Positions 16,740 through 26,380 are shown, counted from the stretch's first letter. The stretch is DNA of 42,184 nucleotides from Balneolaceae bacterium (GCA_009711805.1 VEMX01000020.1:1-42184), one strand, 5' to 3'. The notes: generated from the letters alone by a model not told the origin. Numbers and translations: made by a program.

Positions 16740-17021
16740 TGCCTGCTCTTATATTTTCTGTGCAAATTAAACGTTCACATTCACATTGATCGCAATAATA
16801 AGCATTTAAGGTGAAAAACCATTAGCAAACTATTTCATTTTTCTGCTGGCTTATTTTTTGAAAAAATCTTCTCCTTGAAGGCTTTTAGAAACCAGGGGTT
16901 TTGTTCAATGTTAAGGCCAGAAGGAGATTGAAACCGCTGCATATACCCCATACTCGAGGATTTCAACCGAGCGATAACGCAGACTTTGGGCAAAACACCG
17001 GTTTTAAAAAACTTTCTCTTA

Positions 17022-19082
17022 CTAAAACCGAAACCGGAGTTGAACACCCACAGAGTTTCTGCGATTTCCTTGTATTTCATTCAAACCACTTCCCACAACA
17101 AAAGCATCTTCATAGGTAACCACCGCATATTTCAGCCAACATTCAAGGAAATCAGACACTTTATATTTTATAACTGCATAACTGCGCTGCCCCCGGTTGA
17201 ACAAGGCTACATTTGATAACACATACAACAAATCACTCTCAAACTGATACACCCGCGTATCAAAACTTTCGGTGTCAAAAAATGTCAGCCGGCCATCAAA
17301 ACGCAGCTTGGATGAGAGTTGAAGCCGTACATCCTGGTAGAGCAATATCCCCGATTCCCAGGCCTCTCCGGCCTCCCGGCTGCGAACCCATTCTATTCTT
17401 GATCTTAATCGTACATTCCGGTTCATTTTATATTCAAGATGTGTGCGTATACTCATCCTCTTTTCTTTGCCCAGTTGAAGCAACTCATTTCCCCTGGAAT
17501 TAAACGTAATGTACTCATCTTCCTTTTGCTCATTCCTTACTAAGACGTACACCTCCAACTCCGGGCTGAATTCAACTTCAGCTAAGCCCAGCACATCAAA
17601 TCCTCGTGTAGACTGCCGGCTTCCGAATCTGGGGGCAGGAAAATAATATTGATCTGCATAACCGCTCAGGCTAAGCCCCTTGCCTACATTATGCCTGATA
17701 CCTACGTAAAACCCTTCCTCGTTCTGAGGAGCGGAAGAAATCTCTCCAAATCCATCGCCAAATATAGATTGAAAATTTTTGCCGTAATATCTGTACGAGA
17801 ATGAAACATCTGTTTCTTTGCCAACCGGAGCTTCGACCCCTGCTATGCCTCCCATTCCTCCATTTTTACTCCGGGCCATTTCGCCCAATATAAGAACCGG
17901 ACCCAGCAGCAGCTGATAATCCAGGCCAATTACAGTGTGATCCCTGCCTTCATAATCATACAAATCTGCCACCGATGTGCCTTTACTTATATAGCGATTG
18001 AATTGGTTATAATAAGCGGTGATGCCAATCAGTCCCAGCGGAGAGTCGGCCTGCAGGTGTCCCCCGGCCGTGGTTTGAATAATATTATTTTTCCTGGCTT
18101 GCTCATTCCACGTGCGATGAAAACCACTGCCCCCGGGGAAGCGTGTTGTATCTCCTGAAATAACCGATGCGCTTGCGGGACGCCTGGAATAAAAAGTCGT
18201 CAACTGAAGCTGCATACCGTACGTTGCAGCTACTCCCCGAAAAAAATCTGTTTCTCTAGCTGAAGTATAAGCCCGGACTCCCCGTGGATTTTTAGCTGGT
18301 GCTCCTATTACTTCCCGGCCTTTTCCAAAAGCCCCTCCCGACCATAACACCAGCCCCTGTCCAAAAGCAAGACTATAATCTCCGAACACCAGTGTTTTCA
18401 ACCTCCCGTTATCCCGAAGAGCCAGGTGCCCTGAGGTAAAATCAAATCCTGAATCAGTATTCAAGGGTTCTCCGGGATCTTTTTCCTGGGTGATGTTTAG
18501 CGAATAGTGATTGCTTTGCATTCGGAAGCGTTGGTAATACTTTCCGGGACCGCCGGTATATCCCCCGGCCGAATCTGGCAATCCATATCCTTTTTTCTGT
18601 TGAACATCCTGCTGGTAACGCATCATAATATCGATGTTGTTACCCGCCGTCCAATAGCCGGGCCTCAGGTACATATCCCGAAACCGGGTACTCCCTCCCC
18701 CCACTTTCAGATAAGGGCGCATCCGTTGATAGGTGGCCTTCCCCACCCCTTTTAAATCCATCAGCTCCCCGAGGTTTTCGAATGGTTTCGTCTTCCGGTA
18801 GTTTATAACTGAACGGGCTATTTTAAGATTAACGCCCGGAATTTTCAGCAATTCATGTAATCCCACCCGGTTTATGTTAATTGGATTAGCAGCCAGGTCT
18901 TCCAAAAACTGGATAAGCTGCTCTCCATTCTGCTGCGTTTCTTCAGTATCGGTTTCTTCCAGGGCTGCTTCAATTTGCTTTTGAACACCAGTCTGAGTGG
19001 TATCCTGCTGGCGTGCTGCCGACCACACGGGGTTCATCAGCCAAAAGCAACATACAATCGCTATGAACACACTTGCCTTCAT
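17022..19082 (-). CDS. Helix-hairpin-helix plus outer-membrane beta-barrel protein
   Basis: Starting at the ATG that overlaps the upstream stop as TGATG, the protein has 686 residues. A signal peptide (KASVFIAIVCCFWLMNPVWSA) is followed by a ComEA-like pair of helix-hairpin-helix motifs (about 70-128: ININRVGLHELLKIPGVNLKIARSV and LGELMDLKGVGKATYQRM). Then a long stretch of alternating aromatic/polar strands ends in SVGVQLRFRF, a typical outer-membrane barrel terminus with C-terminal Phe. This HhH-plus-barrel architecture is common in Bacteroidota. Its function is not known to me; DNA binding cannot be assumed. Confidence 0.8.
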   Translation of the reverse strand: MKASVFIAIVCCFWLMNPVWSAARQQDTTQTGVQKQIEAALEETDTEETQQNGEQLIQFLEDLAANPININRVGLHELLKIPGVNLKIARSVINYRKTKPFENLGELMDLKGVGKATYQRMRPYLKVGGGSTRFRDMYLRPGYWTAGNNIDIMMRYQQDVQQKKGYGLPDSAGGYTGGPGKYYQRFRMQSNHYSLNITQEKDPGEPLNTDSGFDFTSGHLALRDNGRLKTLVFGDYSLAFGQGLVLWSGGAFGKGREVIGAPAKNPRGVRAYTSARETDFFRGVAATYGMQLQLTTFYSRRPASASVISGDTTRFPGGSGFHRTWNEQARKNNIIQTTAGGHLQADSPLGLIGITAYYNQFNRYISKGTSVADLYDYEGRDHTVIGLDYQLLLGPVLILGEMARSKNGGMGGIAGVEAPVGKETDVSFSYRYYGKNFQSIFGDGFGEISSAPQNEEGFYVGIRHNVGKGLSLSGYADQYYFPAPRFGSRQSTRGFDVLGLAEVEFSPELEVYVLVRNEQKEDEYITFNSRGNELLQLGKEKRMSIRTHLEYKMNRNVRLRSRIEWVRSREAGEAWESGILLYQDVRLQLSSKLRFDGRLTFFDTESFDTRVYQFESDLLYVLSNVALFNRGQRSYAVIKYKVSDFLECWLKYAVVTYEDAFVVGSGLNEIQGNRRNSVGVQLRFRF

Positions 19083-19906
19083 CAAAAAAACAGAAGTAAA
19101 TCCAAGCCGGGACTAAATCCCAACAGCTGATGTTTCTGAACGGCCATATTCACCTCCCATAACTTCTTCCGATAGCCAAAACCGAAGGAGTATGTAAAAG
19201 GCTCTGCCGTAACCCCCAGTCTTCCATACAGCTGGTCAGCGATCTCTACATCCACACCGCCCCTCCAGGAAATGGGAAACTTGACATCTTTCACTACATC
19301 GAATACAAAAAGGGCTCGCTCCTCCAGGTGATATGACATCCCAATCGACATACTTCGGGGCAAATCTTCGTTGATAGCGGTATAGGAAGCCTGGTTTAGA
19401 TTGGTGGCTTGTGCGCCCAGCATCAGCTCATTTGTAATTTCAGCTGCAATACCCGCATCCATTCCCATCGCATTGCCAGAACCATATCCACCCCCAAACG
19501 AAATATGATTATAATTTAGCACAAGGCCTATATGAAGCTGCCGCCAGCTATTTTTATACGCGGCCCTGACCCTGTTTTCTGAATACAGCTCATTTCCATA
19601 CCGATGTATTCCAACAGCTACCACCCCCCATTTTACAGGTACACTTGCGGTGGCGGCCATATCGGTAAGTTCGGCAAAGCCGTAGTTTCGCAAACCATAA
19701 AAACCCACTTTTAGCTGCTCATTATCCATCAAAGCCGGGTTCATAAACACCGACCAATGATCTTCAGGAACAGCAGTCCCCGCCTGCCCCATACTCATAG
19801 CCCTGGCCCCAATAGTTAGTTGGGCGTCCAGTTCTACCCCATACATGGAAAGTGTGAGTACAAAAAGCAGGAAAATTTTTAATCTCAAGCTTCGTATACT
19901 TAGCAT
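19082..19906 (-). CDS. PorV/PorQ-like outer-membrane beta-barrel protein
   Basis: The 274-residue protein has an N-terminal signal peptide (LRLKIFLLFVLTLSMYGVELDAQ). The mature start LTIGARAMSMGQAGTAVPEDHWSVFMNPA matches the PorV/PorQ and FadL-like pattern, in which GAR.MgmGgA.ta...d....fwNPA opens a 14-strand barrel. In Bacteroidota such proteins include type IX secretion components and general outer-membrane proteins; which one this is cannot be told here. Its stop overlaps the start of the HhH-barrel gene by one base, so the two are translationally coupled. It is divergent from the DUF4835 gene with only 38 bp between. Confidence 0.75.
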   Translation of the reverse strand: MLSIRSLRLKIFLLFVLTLSMYGVELDAQLTIGARAMSMGQAGTAVPEDHWSVFMNPALMDNEQLKVGFYGLRNYGFAELTDMAATASVPVKWGVVAVGIHRYGNELYSENRVRAAYKNSWRQLHIGLVLNYNHISFGGGYGSGNAMGMDAGIAAEITNELMLGAQATNLNQASYTAINEDLPRSMSIGMSYHLEERALFVFDVVKDVKFPISWRGGVDVEIADQLYGRLGVTAEPFTYSFGFGYRKKLWEVNMAVQKHQLLGFSPGLDLLLFF

Positions 19907-19944
19907 ATTATCCTCACTAACTTTCTTATTAGAGCTACAAGCGC

Positions 19945-20841
19945 GTGAATACTTACACTTTTGCTTTTATTTTTTTCTTTCTGATGCTTTCAAGTCCGTT
20001 ACAAGCCCAAGAGTTTAATTGTGAAGTAAGCCTAAATTATGACCAGCTGGAGACGGCTAATCTTCAATATCTTGACAATTTGAAAAATGAGATTCAGAAC
20101 TATATCAATGAATATGAATGGACTGATGTAGACTTTGAGGAGCACGAACGCATTCAATGCCAGCTTCGCATTATCCTAACCAGCCATAATGGAGGATCTG
20201 TCTTTGGCGGGCAGGCTATTTTTACCAGCAGAAGGCCGGTCTACAACACTACAGCTCAAACAACGAATTTTCTTTACAGTGATGATACCTGGCAATTTGA
20301 TTATTCCAGGGGACGCAGCCTCATTCATGATGAGCTCCAGTTTGAAGCCTTAACCGGTTTTATTGATTTCTTCTGTTTCATCATGCTGGGCTTCGATTTT
20401 GACAGTTTCTCCGAATTAGGCGGGACCCCCTATTTTAATGAAGCTCAAAATGTGTTAAGCCTTGCACAAAGCACCTCGGCTATTGGATGGTCCAGAAACA
20501 CCAATAACCGCCGTAACCGTGCTACCATGATCACAGATCTTCTGAGCACAAACTACGAGTCTTTCAGAAGTGCATACTATCGCTACCACCGTAAAGCCCT
20601 GGATACTTTTGTTGATGAACCGGAAGATGCACGGCAAGAAATGTTAAGTGTATTAGCCGCCATACAAGATTCAAAGAGACGAAGTACCAGCAACTACATC
20701 TACGATCTGTTTTTTGATACCAAGGCTAGTGAAATAACCTCCTTTTTCACTGATGCCCAAACCTCTGTTCGCCTGGAAGCATATAATATTTTGAGAGAGA
20801 CAGATCAAAGTCATCTGTCTGAATATGAAAGTCTGCAATAA
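19945..20841 (+). CDS. DUF4835 family exported protein (PorD-like)
   Basis: The 298-residue protein begins with a signal peptide ending in LQAQ, then EFNCEVSLNYDQLETANLQYLDNLKNEIQNYINEYEWTDVDFEEHERIQC, the characteristic opening of DUF4835. Further family marks are SRRPVYNTTAQTTNFLYSDDTWQFDY and the mid-region FMLGFDFDSFSELGGTPYFNEAQ. In some databases this family is named PorD and linked to type IX secretion. That link is by family and by the neighbouring PorV/PorQ-like barrel, not by experiment. Its promoter must lie in the 38-bp divergent gap or within the neighbour's 5' end. Confidence 0.8.
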   Translation: MNTYTFAFIFFFLMLSSPLQAQEFNCEVSLNYDQLETANLQYLDNLKNEIQNYINEYEWTDVDFEEHERIQCQLRIILTSHNGGSVFGGQAIFTSRRPVYNTTAQTTNFLYSDDTWQFDYSRGRSLIHDELQFEALTGFIDFFCFIMLGFDFDSFSELGGTPYFNEAQNVLSLAQSTSAIGWSRNTNNRRNRATMITDLLSTNYESFRSAYYRYHRKALDTFVDEPEDARQEMLSVLAAIQDSKRRSTSNYIYDLFFDTKASEITSFFTDAQTSVRLEAYNILRETDQSHLSEYESLQ

Positions 20842-20987
20842 TTCAATTTAGGTATTGATACAGCCTTTGGGGCGTTTACGGCTCGTTCAATTCTTAGGAA
20901 ACCCCGGCTCTCTCTTCTTTCCGATACAACCCTGTCCCGCATTGTTTGCTGGTGAATGGTATTGCTTTGGGATACAAGTTATAAATA

Positions 20988-21033
20988 AAAAGGCTGCTCA
21001 CTTCTTCCGGTTAAAAGAAGAGCGAACAGCCTT
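20988..21033. terminator. Bidirectional hairpin terminator between convergent genes
   Basis: AAGGCTG and CAGCCTT form the base of the stem, with a second stem segment CTTCTT/AAGAAG inside around loop CCGGTTAA. An A-rich run lies on the left and GTTTTT about 10 bp to the right, so it can serve both the DUF4835 gene (plus) and the peptidase gene (minus), which converge here. Confidence 0.8.
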
Positions 21034-21058
21034 GTAATATCCGTTTTTATTCTTCCCG

Positions 21059-23383
21059 CTACCGGATATTATCCCCAAATACAAACTCTGCAGGAGGTTC
21101 AACTCCTTTCAGATGCTTCACAAAATAATCCCAGCGACGCTTCATAAAATACCGGGAATTTCCAAAGCCGTGTCCTGCATTCGGGAACACCAGCATATCG
21201 AAATCCTTGTCGGCCCGTATCAAAGCTTCTACCACCAGCAAGGTATTGGTTGGAGGTACATTGCTATCCATCATACCGTGAGCTATTAATAATTTTCCTT
21301 TCAGGCTATCTGCCAATAAGTGGTTAGCCTGGCTGTCGTAATTATCGCCCTGTGCCAATAGATTTGAGGTACCATCTACCTCACTTTGATTCTCAACCAG
21401 CAATCCGTGCCACTTTTCACCCCAGTCATCTTCATAATTACGGTTGTCGTGGTTGCCGGCTCCCGATACCGCTACTTTGTAAAAGTCGGGGTACCGAAGA
21501 ATACCACCCGTTGAGGCAAATCCCCCGCCAGAATGTCCCCAAATACCTACCCGATCCAGATCCATCCACCTGTGGCGTTCGCCAAGCTGTTTGATGGTAG
21601 TCACCTGATCCGGTAATCCGTTATCGCCCATATTGCCATAATAGGCGTCATGGAACGACTTACTCCGGCCGGGAGTCCCCATCGCATCTACTTCAACAAC
21701 TATGAAACCCAACTCAGCCAGTGCCTGTTTGTCCGAGCGTGAAGGCCTGAATGAGCGACTGCCCACACTCCCCGATTGTGGACCGGGATATAGATAATTC
21801 AGCACTGGATACTTTTGCGAAGCATCAAAATTGGAAGGTTTATACATCAGCCCATAAAGATCGGTTTCTCCGTCCCGAGCCTTAACTGTAAAAGGTTCCG
21901 GGGCTACCCAGCCGCCTTCTTCCAAATCGGTGATATCTGCCGTTTCCAGTTCGGCCACTACCTCTCCATCTACATTTCTTACCACTGATACAGGAGGTGT
22001 AGTGGGAGTGGAATAAGTATCGGTAAAATATTGCTTCGAAGCCGACCAGCTAATCTGATGGTTCATAGATTCCGGGGTTAACAGTTGCAGCCCACTTCCA
22101 TCCATATTCACTTTATAGAGATACTCGAAGTATGGGTCACCTTCCTCCCGGTTCGATCCCAGGAAGTAAATCACCCGGTTTTCTTCATCTATATGCTGCA
22201 CATTCAACACGCGCCAGTCACCCGATGTAATTTGGTTTTTGAGTTCACCGGTATTCAGATCGTAGAGATACAGGTGCCCCCAGTCATCCCGCTCCGAGAA
22301 CCAGATGACTTCGTCAGAATCTTCCAGCGCCCGCCAGCTTCTGCCGCCATCACCAGACTCGAAATAGGTTTCGGTTTCTTCCCTCAATACATCCTGCACC
22401 CTTCCGGTATTAGGATTAGCTGTTCGCAGCTGTGCGATCTTATGGTCTCTGGAAGATGATACAAAAGACAGCTCTTCCCCATCATCGCTCCATTCTACAT
22501 CCAGGAAGGTTCCTCCCCACCCCGCAATATGATCGGTGGTGGTGGAACGGTGGGCATCCGGTTCCATATCAAGTCGTACCATTCTGGGGCGGTTACCAAG
22601 GTGTATCACCACCCGCTCTATCCTAAAAATAAGGCTGTCGCCGGGCAACGGATATTTCCATTGCTCCAGATTGGAATGGCCTACTTTGGTATCATAGAGA
22701 TACATCTCGCCGACCCCGCGACCATCGTGCTGGAAGGTGGCTATTTTGTCTGAATCGGGCGACCATAATACCACCGGCGTATTACTGCGTACCCACCCGG
22801 CATTGTTAGTGGCATATCCGTAGTCTTCTTCTCCGTCAAACGTAAGTTGCACTTCCTCATCGGTATCAATATTGCGGATCCAAAGGTTGTGGCCCCTGGT
22901 GAAGGCTCCCCACTGCCCATCCGGCGATACTACCTCACTCCACCGGGTGTTGGTCTCGATGGTCTGCGTTTCGTAGGTATCCAAATTGGTTTCTACCATA
23001 TGACCATTAGCCCGATAACGCAATGTATTGTCTTCACTCCACTCCATCTGCGACAAGTTCAGAGAATCGGGATGCATCTCCGTTTCGGTAGCCTCCGAAA
23101 GGCTGGCTGCGAGTTTTTGATAATCGAATGCTGCAGACTTACTCCCACTTTCGGAGTCAACTTTAAAGTATCGAGTACCCTCCCGGGTTTGGGTTCTGTA
23201 AATCAACTGGCCATTCGACAGCCAGTTTTGCCCCGACACGGTCCGATATACCTTATCCCAGGTATTTTGTCCCAATGTTTGTTCTGCCCGTTTGTAATCT
23301 TCCAGGCTTACCGTTTCACATCCGCTTAACATAAGTAGTGCGGCAAACACTACAGCGGTATAGGTACCAAATGCATATCTCAT
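21059..23383 (-). CDS. Lipoprotein dipeptidyl-peptidase IV-like S9 peptidase
   Basis: The 774-residue protein opens with a lipobox (LMLSGC, Cys22), so it is probably anchored in the periplasm or outer membrane. Residues about 110-480 form the DPP-IV-type beta-propeller, and about 500-760 the S9 alpha/beta-hydrolase domain. The nucleophile is Ser618 in GIWGHSGGG, the Asp is near 706 in HGMMDSNVPP and the His near 738 in NAGHGF. The elbow reads GHSGGG instead of the DPP-IV GWSYGG, as in an S9 subgroup of Bacteroidota. A role in peptide use is likely; exact specificity (post-Pro or other) is not shown. It is a single-gene unit. Confidence 0.92.
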   Translation of the reverse strand: MRYAFGTYTAVVFAALLMLSGCETVSLEDYKRAEQTLGQNTWDKVYRTVSGQNWLSNGQLIYRTQTREGTRYFKVDSESGSKSAAFDYQKLAASLSEATETEMHPDSLNLSQMEWSEDNTLRYRANGHMVETNLDTYETQTIETNTRWSEVVSPDGQWGAFTRGHNLWIRNIDTDEEVQLTFDGEEDYGYATNNAGWVRSNTPVVLWSPDSDKIATFQHDGRGVGEMYLYDTKVGHSNLEQWKYPLPGDSLIFRIERVVIHLGNRPRMVRLDMEPDAHRSTTTDHIAGWGGTFLDVEWSDDGEELSFVSSSRDHKIAQLRTANPNTGRVQDVLREETETYFESGDGGRSWRALEDSDEVIWFSERDDWGHLYLYDLNTGELKNQITSGDWRVLNVQHIDEENRVIYFLGSNREEGDPYFEYLYKVNMDGSGLQLLTPESMNHQISWSASKQYFTDTYSTPTTPPVSVVRNVDGEVVAELETADITDLEEGGWVAPEPFTVKARDGETDLYGLMYKPSNFDASQKYPVLNYLYPGPQSGSVGSRSFRPSRSDKQALAELGFIVVEVDAMGTPGRSKSFHDAYYGNMGDNGLPDQVTTIKQLGERHRWMDLDRVGIWGHSGGGFASTGGILRYPDFYKVAVSGAGNHDNRNYEDDWGEKWHGLLVENQSEVDGTSNLLAQGDNYDSQANHLLADSLKGKLLIAHGMMDSNVPPTNTLLVVEALIRADKDFDMLVFPNAGHGFGNSRYFMKRRWDYFVKHLKGVEPPAEFVFGDNIR

Positions 23384-23640
23384 AGTAGTTGTTCTTATCT
23401 GGTGTTATAGATCGGGACTAATTTAAATGAATACGCATTAAAAAAAATGTAAAGTGAATGTATATGTTGGGTGATGGAGATTTATGCAGGATTAGTATAG
23501 ATGTATTCGATATTCTGGCGGGCCTCACTATGGGGTTTACTTGTATGGGCTCTTCTTTTCTCTATTCGAAATAAATAATCTTTTAAAATAAACAGTTAGC
23601 CTTAGCGTATTTTAATTAATATTTACTAAACCCTTTGATT

Positions 23641-24336
23641 ATGAAAAAACTAACTCTTCTATTCTTCGCACTTACCATAATTTCCTGCAATGAATCTCAG
23701 GATCCACCATCTATCCAATTAAATGTAGATCAAAAGGTCCGTATTCCCATCGAATATATTTCTATATCTGCTCAAGTTCAGGTAAACTCTGGTGATCCTG
23801 TTGAAGCAGAACAAAAAGGCTATAAAAAGTTAGCAGATGTAGTAAAATTATTGCAAGAAACCGGGTATGAAAGAGAACAATTGATCATAAACTCGGGTAA
23901 TATTTCTGATCACTCTTACCGCGATAATAAAAGAATTAGATTCTCCTCAAGCCTTAACTTCGATCTATATGAGACAGACAAATTGGACGCGCTCAGAAAA
24001 TTATTAGTAAAAGCCGGGGCTACAAATTTTAATATTCAGGGATACCACAACTCTAAGGAAGATTCCCTTTTCGAGCAGGCTTATCATCAAGCCATAGAAA
24101 AAGCCCGAACGAAGGTAGATAGATTCATCGCTGATGAAAATCTAAAGACTGGAAAGATCATCAATCTGTCAGAAGGATTTCATGATTTGATAGTTGTCTC
24201 AGGTTTGAGCGGATCTAATACTCTTCCACCCCCGCCGCTCAGCATGCCCGGCCCACCTGTTGACCCACTATTTCAAAAAGAGTATTACCACAGAGATATT
24301 GAATTTACCATCAAGTTTGAGCTGAAGGGAAAATAG
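23641..24336 (+). CDS. SIMPL-domain (DUF541) lipoprotein
   Basis: From the ATG of MKKLTLLFFALTIISCNE the protein has 231 residues with a lipobox ending ISC (Cys16). The remainder is a SIMPL/DUF541 domain: an opening IPIEYISISAQVQVNSGDPVEAEQKGYKKLADVVKLLQETGYEREQLI, then the S-SLNFDLYETDKLDALRKLLVKAGATNF segment and the helix AYHQAIEKARTKVDRF. SIMPL proteins are periplasmic and mostly of unknown function. Preceding intergenic sequence (23384-23634) shows no gene. It is followed by the AraC-type regulator with its own promoter candidate. Confidence 0.82.
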   Translation: MKKLTLLFFALTIISCNESQDPPSIQLNVDQKVRIPIEYISISAQVQVNSGDPVEAEQKGYKKLADVVKLLQETGYEREQLIINSGNISDHSYRDNKRIRFSSSLNFDLYETDKLDALRKLLVKAGATNFNIQGYHNSKEDSLFEQAYHQAIEKARTKVDRFIADENLKTGKIINLSEGFHDLIVVSGLSGSNTLPPPPLSMPGPPVDPLFQKEYYHRDIEFTIKFELKGK

Positions 24337-24351
24337 AAAACGTACTCTGCC

Positions 24352-24383
24352 TTGACTCTCTTCCATGAATTCTCCTACCTTGG
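24352..24383 (+). promoter_or_regulatory. Promoter candidate TTGAC-N19-TACCTTGG for the AraC-type gene
   Basis: TTGAC at 24352-24356 and TACCTTGG at 24376-24383 match the Bacteroidota -33 TTG and -7 TAnnTTTG elements with standard spacing (21 bp between TTG and TACC). Transcription would start near 24390, giving a short leader before the ATG at 24415. Confidence 0.55.
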
Positions 24384-24414
24384 TTGATATTCTGACAGAG
24401 CGGATAAACAATCC

Positions 24415-25464
24415 ATGGTTACCAAAATACATCCCGACTTAAATGAGGTACTTTTCATCAATAAGTACACCATGCTTCATGTACTTGACGGCAGCGGGGG
24501 GATACAGGTCGATTTCCAGAATTATTTCGACTGGTCGGATAAAATCATATTTCTGGAGAAGGGACAATACATCAAATTTCTTTCAGATGATTTTGTAGTA
24601 CGAAAGATTGAATTTAGGGAAGAGGATATTTTTCATAACAAAGATGTACGGGTACTTTTCAAGCATCTTGTATCGCTGGGTTATATTAATTTTCAGGATT
24701 GTGAAGAGTGTCAAAAATATCTTGATGACACCGTTTTACTGGAACATAAAGACATTGTGGATATATCATCCAAACATTGGTTTTGGCAAAACCCCTTTAA
24801 TGCCAATTCTCGGGAGTACCACGTTATTTTTGATATAAAGGATGTTGTTGATGAGGAATACCGGAACCATTTATCGAACCGACAGCTTACAGAAATCATT
24901 GGGCATTCTCATCTAAATCCACATGCCCTCTTTTCAGATAAAGTAGGGATTACCGTTAAAGATCTGCTCAGGGGTAAACGTTTTACTGAAATCCAAAAAG
25001 AGATTGCCTTCAGCAATCGAAGCTTTAAGGGAATAGCTTATGATTTCGGCTATAAAGATCCCGCCTATTTCAGTCGGGTGTTTAAAAAGCATACAGGGCA
25101 AACCCCTTCCGGCTTCAGGGAAAACACTGACTTTGAAACTACCGATGCTTTTGTTCAGAATTTGTTTGAACTACTGGATGAATTTCATGCTGAACACAGA
25201 AAAATAGATTTCTATGCCAATAAAATGCATCTCTCTGTAAAAGCATTTTCCCGTAAGGTGAGAGATAAACTTCAAATCTCCATCGGACAACTTATCCGAC
25301 AACAAATAATCATGACTGCTAAAGAGCTTTTGGCTGAAGATTTACCCGTTAATGAAGTGGCCTTTAAACTAGGGTTTGAAGAAGCCAATCATTTTTCAGC
25401 TTTCTTTAAGCGTTACACCAATACCACTCCCTCGGCCTTTCAGGAGCAAAAGTACAACCATTAG
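24415..25464 (+). CDS. Transcriptional regulator with two AraC-type helix-turn-helix domains
   Basis: The 349-residue protein has an N-terminal cupin-like sensing region (about 10-70, including FLEKGQYIKFLSDD) and two complete AraC DNA-binding domains. The first spans about 157-235 and ends FGYKDPAYFSRVFKKHTGQTPSGFR; the second spans about 247-345 and ends LGFEEANHFSAFFKRYTNTTPSAFQ. Both keep the GY/GF...F.R.FK....TPS.F signature. AraC proteins usually have one such domain; a tandem is unusual. It lies 84 bp upstream of an NTF2-like gene and a small membrane protein on the same strand and may control them; this is inference. Confidence 0.88.
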   Translation: MVTKIHPDLNEVLFINKYTMLHVLDGSGGIQVDFQNYFDWSDKIIFLEKGQYIKFLSDDFVVRKIEFREEDIFHNKDVRVLFKHLVSLGYINFQDCEECQKYLDDTVLLEHKDIVDISSKHWFWQNPFNANSREYHVIFDIKDVVDEEYRNHLSNRQLTEIIGHSHLNPHALFSDKVGITVKDLLRGKRFTEIQKEIAFSNRSFKGIAYDFGYKDPAYFSRVFKKHTGQTPSGFRENTDFETTDAFVQNLFELLDEFHAEHRKIDFYANKMHLSVKAFSRKVRDKLQISIGQLIRQQIIMTAKELLAEDLPVNEVAFKLGFEEANHFSAFFKRYTNTTPSAFQEQKYNH

Positions 25465-25548
25465 TCCTTTTCTTGTAGGAATATCCTGTCTGCCTTTTTT
25501 CATCTTTGCAGCGCAAACAATTTTATCACTAAACAAAAACGCTTAGCA

Positions 25549-25908
25549 ATGGATATAAAAACAAAAGTAGCACAAATGGATGAAATGATAAGCAAGGGCG
25601 AAATATTAAACGCCGTTGATACTTTCTTCTGTGATGAAACACAAACCTCCGATTATGGAAAAGTAACTACTTCTGGTAAGCAGCAGATGATAGAGAAAAT
25701 GGAAGGGTTTCTTGAAGCTATTGAGAATATTAATGGCATTACCCATCATCACTCCATTGTAGACGGTAGTATTTCTGCATCTGAGTTCACCTTCGATTTT
25801 GACATGAAAGATGGAAGTGAAATTTACTGGCACGAAATTATCCGCCGCATTTGGAATGATGACGGAAAGGTTATTAACGAAGAATATTTTGACGCTCAAA
25901 ACCAATAA
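25549..25908 (+). CDS. NTF2/SnoaL-like protein
   Basis: The 119-residue protein has the SnoaL-like cone fold pattern: an N-terminal helix pair (KVAQMDEMISKGEILNAVDTFFCDE), a further helix GKQQMIEKMEGFLEAI, and C-terminal strands EFTFDFDMKDGSEIYWHEIIRRIW and KVINEEYFDA. Such proteins are polyketide cyclase-like or ligand-binding; many are uncharacterised. No catalytic residue can be assigned. It ends 8 bp before the next gene, so the two form an operon downstream of the AraC regulator. CATCTTTG at 25501-25508 is a weak promoter candidate. Confidence 0.75.
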   Translation: MDIKTKVAQMDEMISKGEILNAVDTFFCDETQTSDYGKVTTSGKQQMIEKMEGFLEAIENINGITHHHSIVDGSISASEFTFDFDMKDGSEIYWHEIIRRIWNDDGKVINEEYFDAQNQ

Positions 25909-25916
25909 TCATCGTT

Positions 25917-26294
25917 ATGAATGTAAGAATCATATCTCCTACTGTACATGGAATCATTGACTATTCAGCAGCAATAGCACTCATTTTCCTACCCTTTATT
26001 TTAGGTTTGGGCAGTTCGAGTCCATTGGCTCTGTGGTTATCTGTGATTACAGGTGCTGCCGTTGTTCTGGTGAGCATATCTACCATTTACAGATATGGCT
26101 TTCTGAATGTAATCCCCTTCGACGCACACCTGATGATAGACCTGATGGCGGCTACCACTTTTACACTTGCTCCCTTTGCATTCAATTTTAGCGGCATTGA
26201 CCTCTATTATTACATAGCCAATGGAATCGTTGTTTTCCTTGTAGTAGCTCTAAGTAATAACTGCGAACGCCATCCACCGACAGCTGAAGCCTAA
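25917..26294 (+). CDS. Small integral membrane protein, VHGxxDY (SPW-like) type
   Basis: The 125-residue protein has four hydrophobic segments. It opens with TVHGIIDYSAAIALIFLPFILGL, a motif seen in small four-helix membrane proteins related to the SPW-repeat family, and repeats a related element later (FDAHLMIDLMAATTFTLAPFAF). Function is unknown. It follows the NTF2-like gene by 8 bp and is closed by a strong terminator. The near-repeat of the H-x-x-x-D-plus-hydrophobic unit suggests an internal duplication. Confidence 0.65.
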   Translation: MNVRIISPTVHGIIDYSAAIALIFLPFILGLGSSSPLALWLSVITGAAVVLVSISTIYRYGFLNVIPFDAHLMIDLMAATTFTLAPFAFNFSGIDLYYYIANGIVVFLVVALSNNCERHPPTAEA

Positions 26295-26336
26295 TCTCTA
26301 AGCCTTCATAAAGCTGTCAGGCTAGTAATAATAACT

Positions 26337-26371
26337 GCCGGACTTTTGCCTAAGAAGTCCGGCTCTTTTTT
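26337..26371 (+). terminator. Rho-independent terminator
   Basis: A perfect 9-bp stem GCCGGACTT / AAGTCCGGC with a 9-nt loop is followed by TCTTTTTT. It closes the NTF2-like/membrane-protein operon 42 bp after its stop and sits directly ahead of the UDG-like gene. Confidence 0.92.
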
Positions 26372-26380
26372 ATTGATGAT

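Noticed and set aside
16835-17080. 81-codon minus-strand open frame after the HhH-barrel gene
   Set aside because: It overlaps the 3' end of that gene in another frame, has a random-looking composition and no family signal. It is likely a shadow frame.
24608-24838. Second open frame inside the AraC-type gene
   Set aside because: It is a shadow of the regulator, whose motifs are complete in the main frame.
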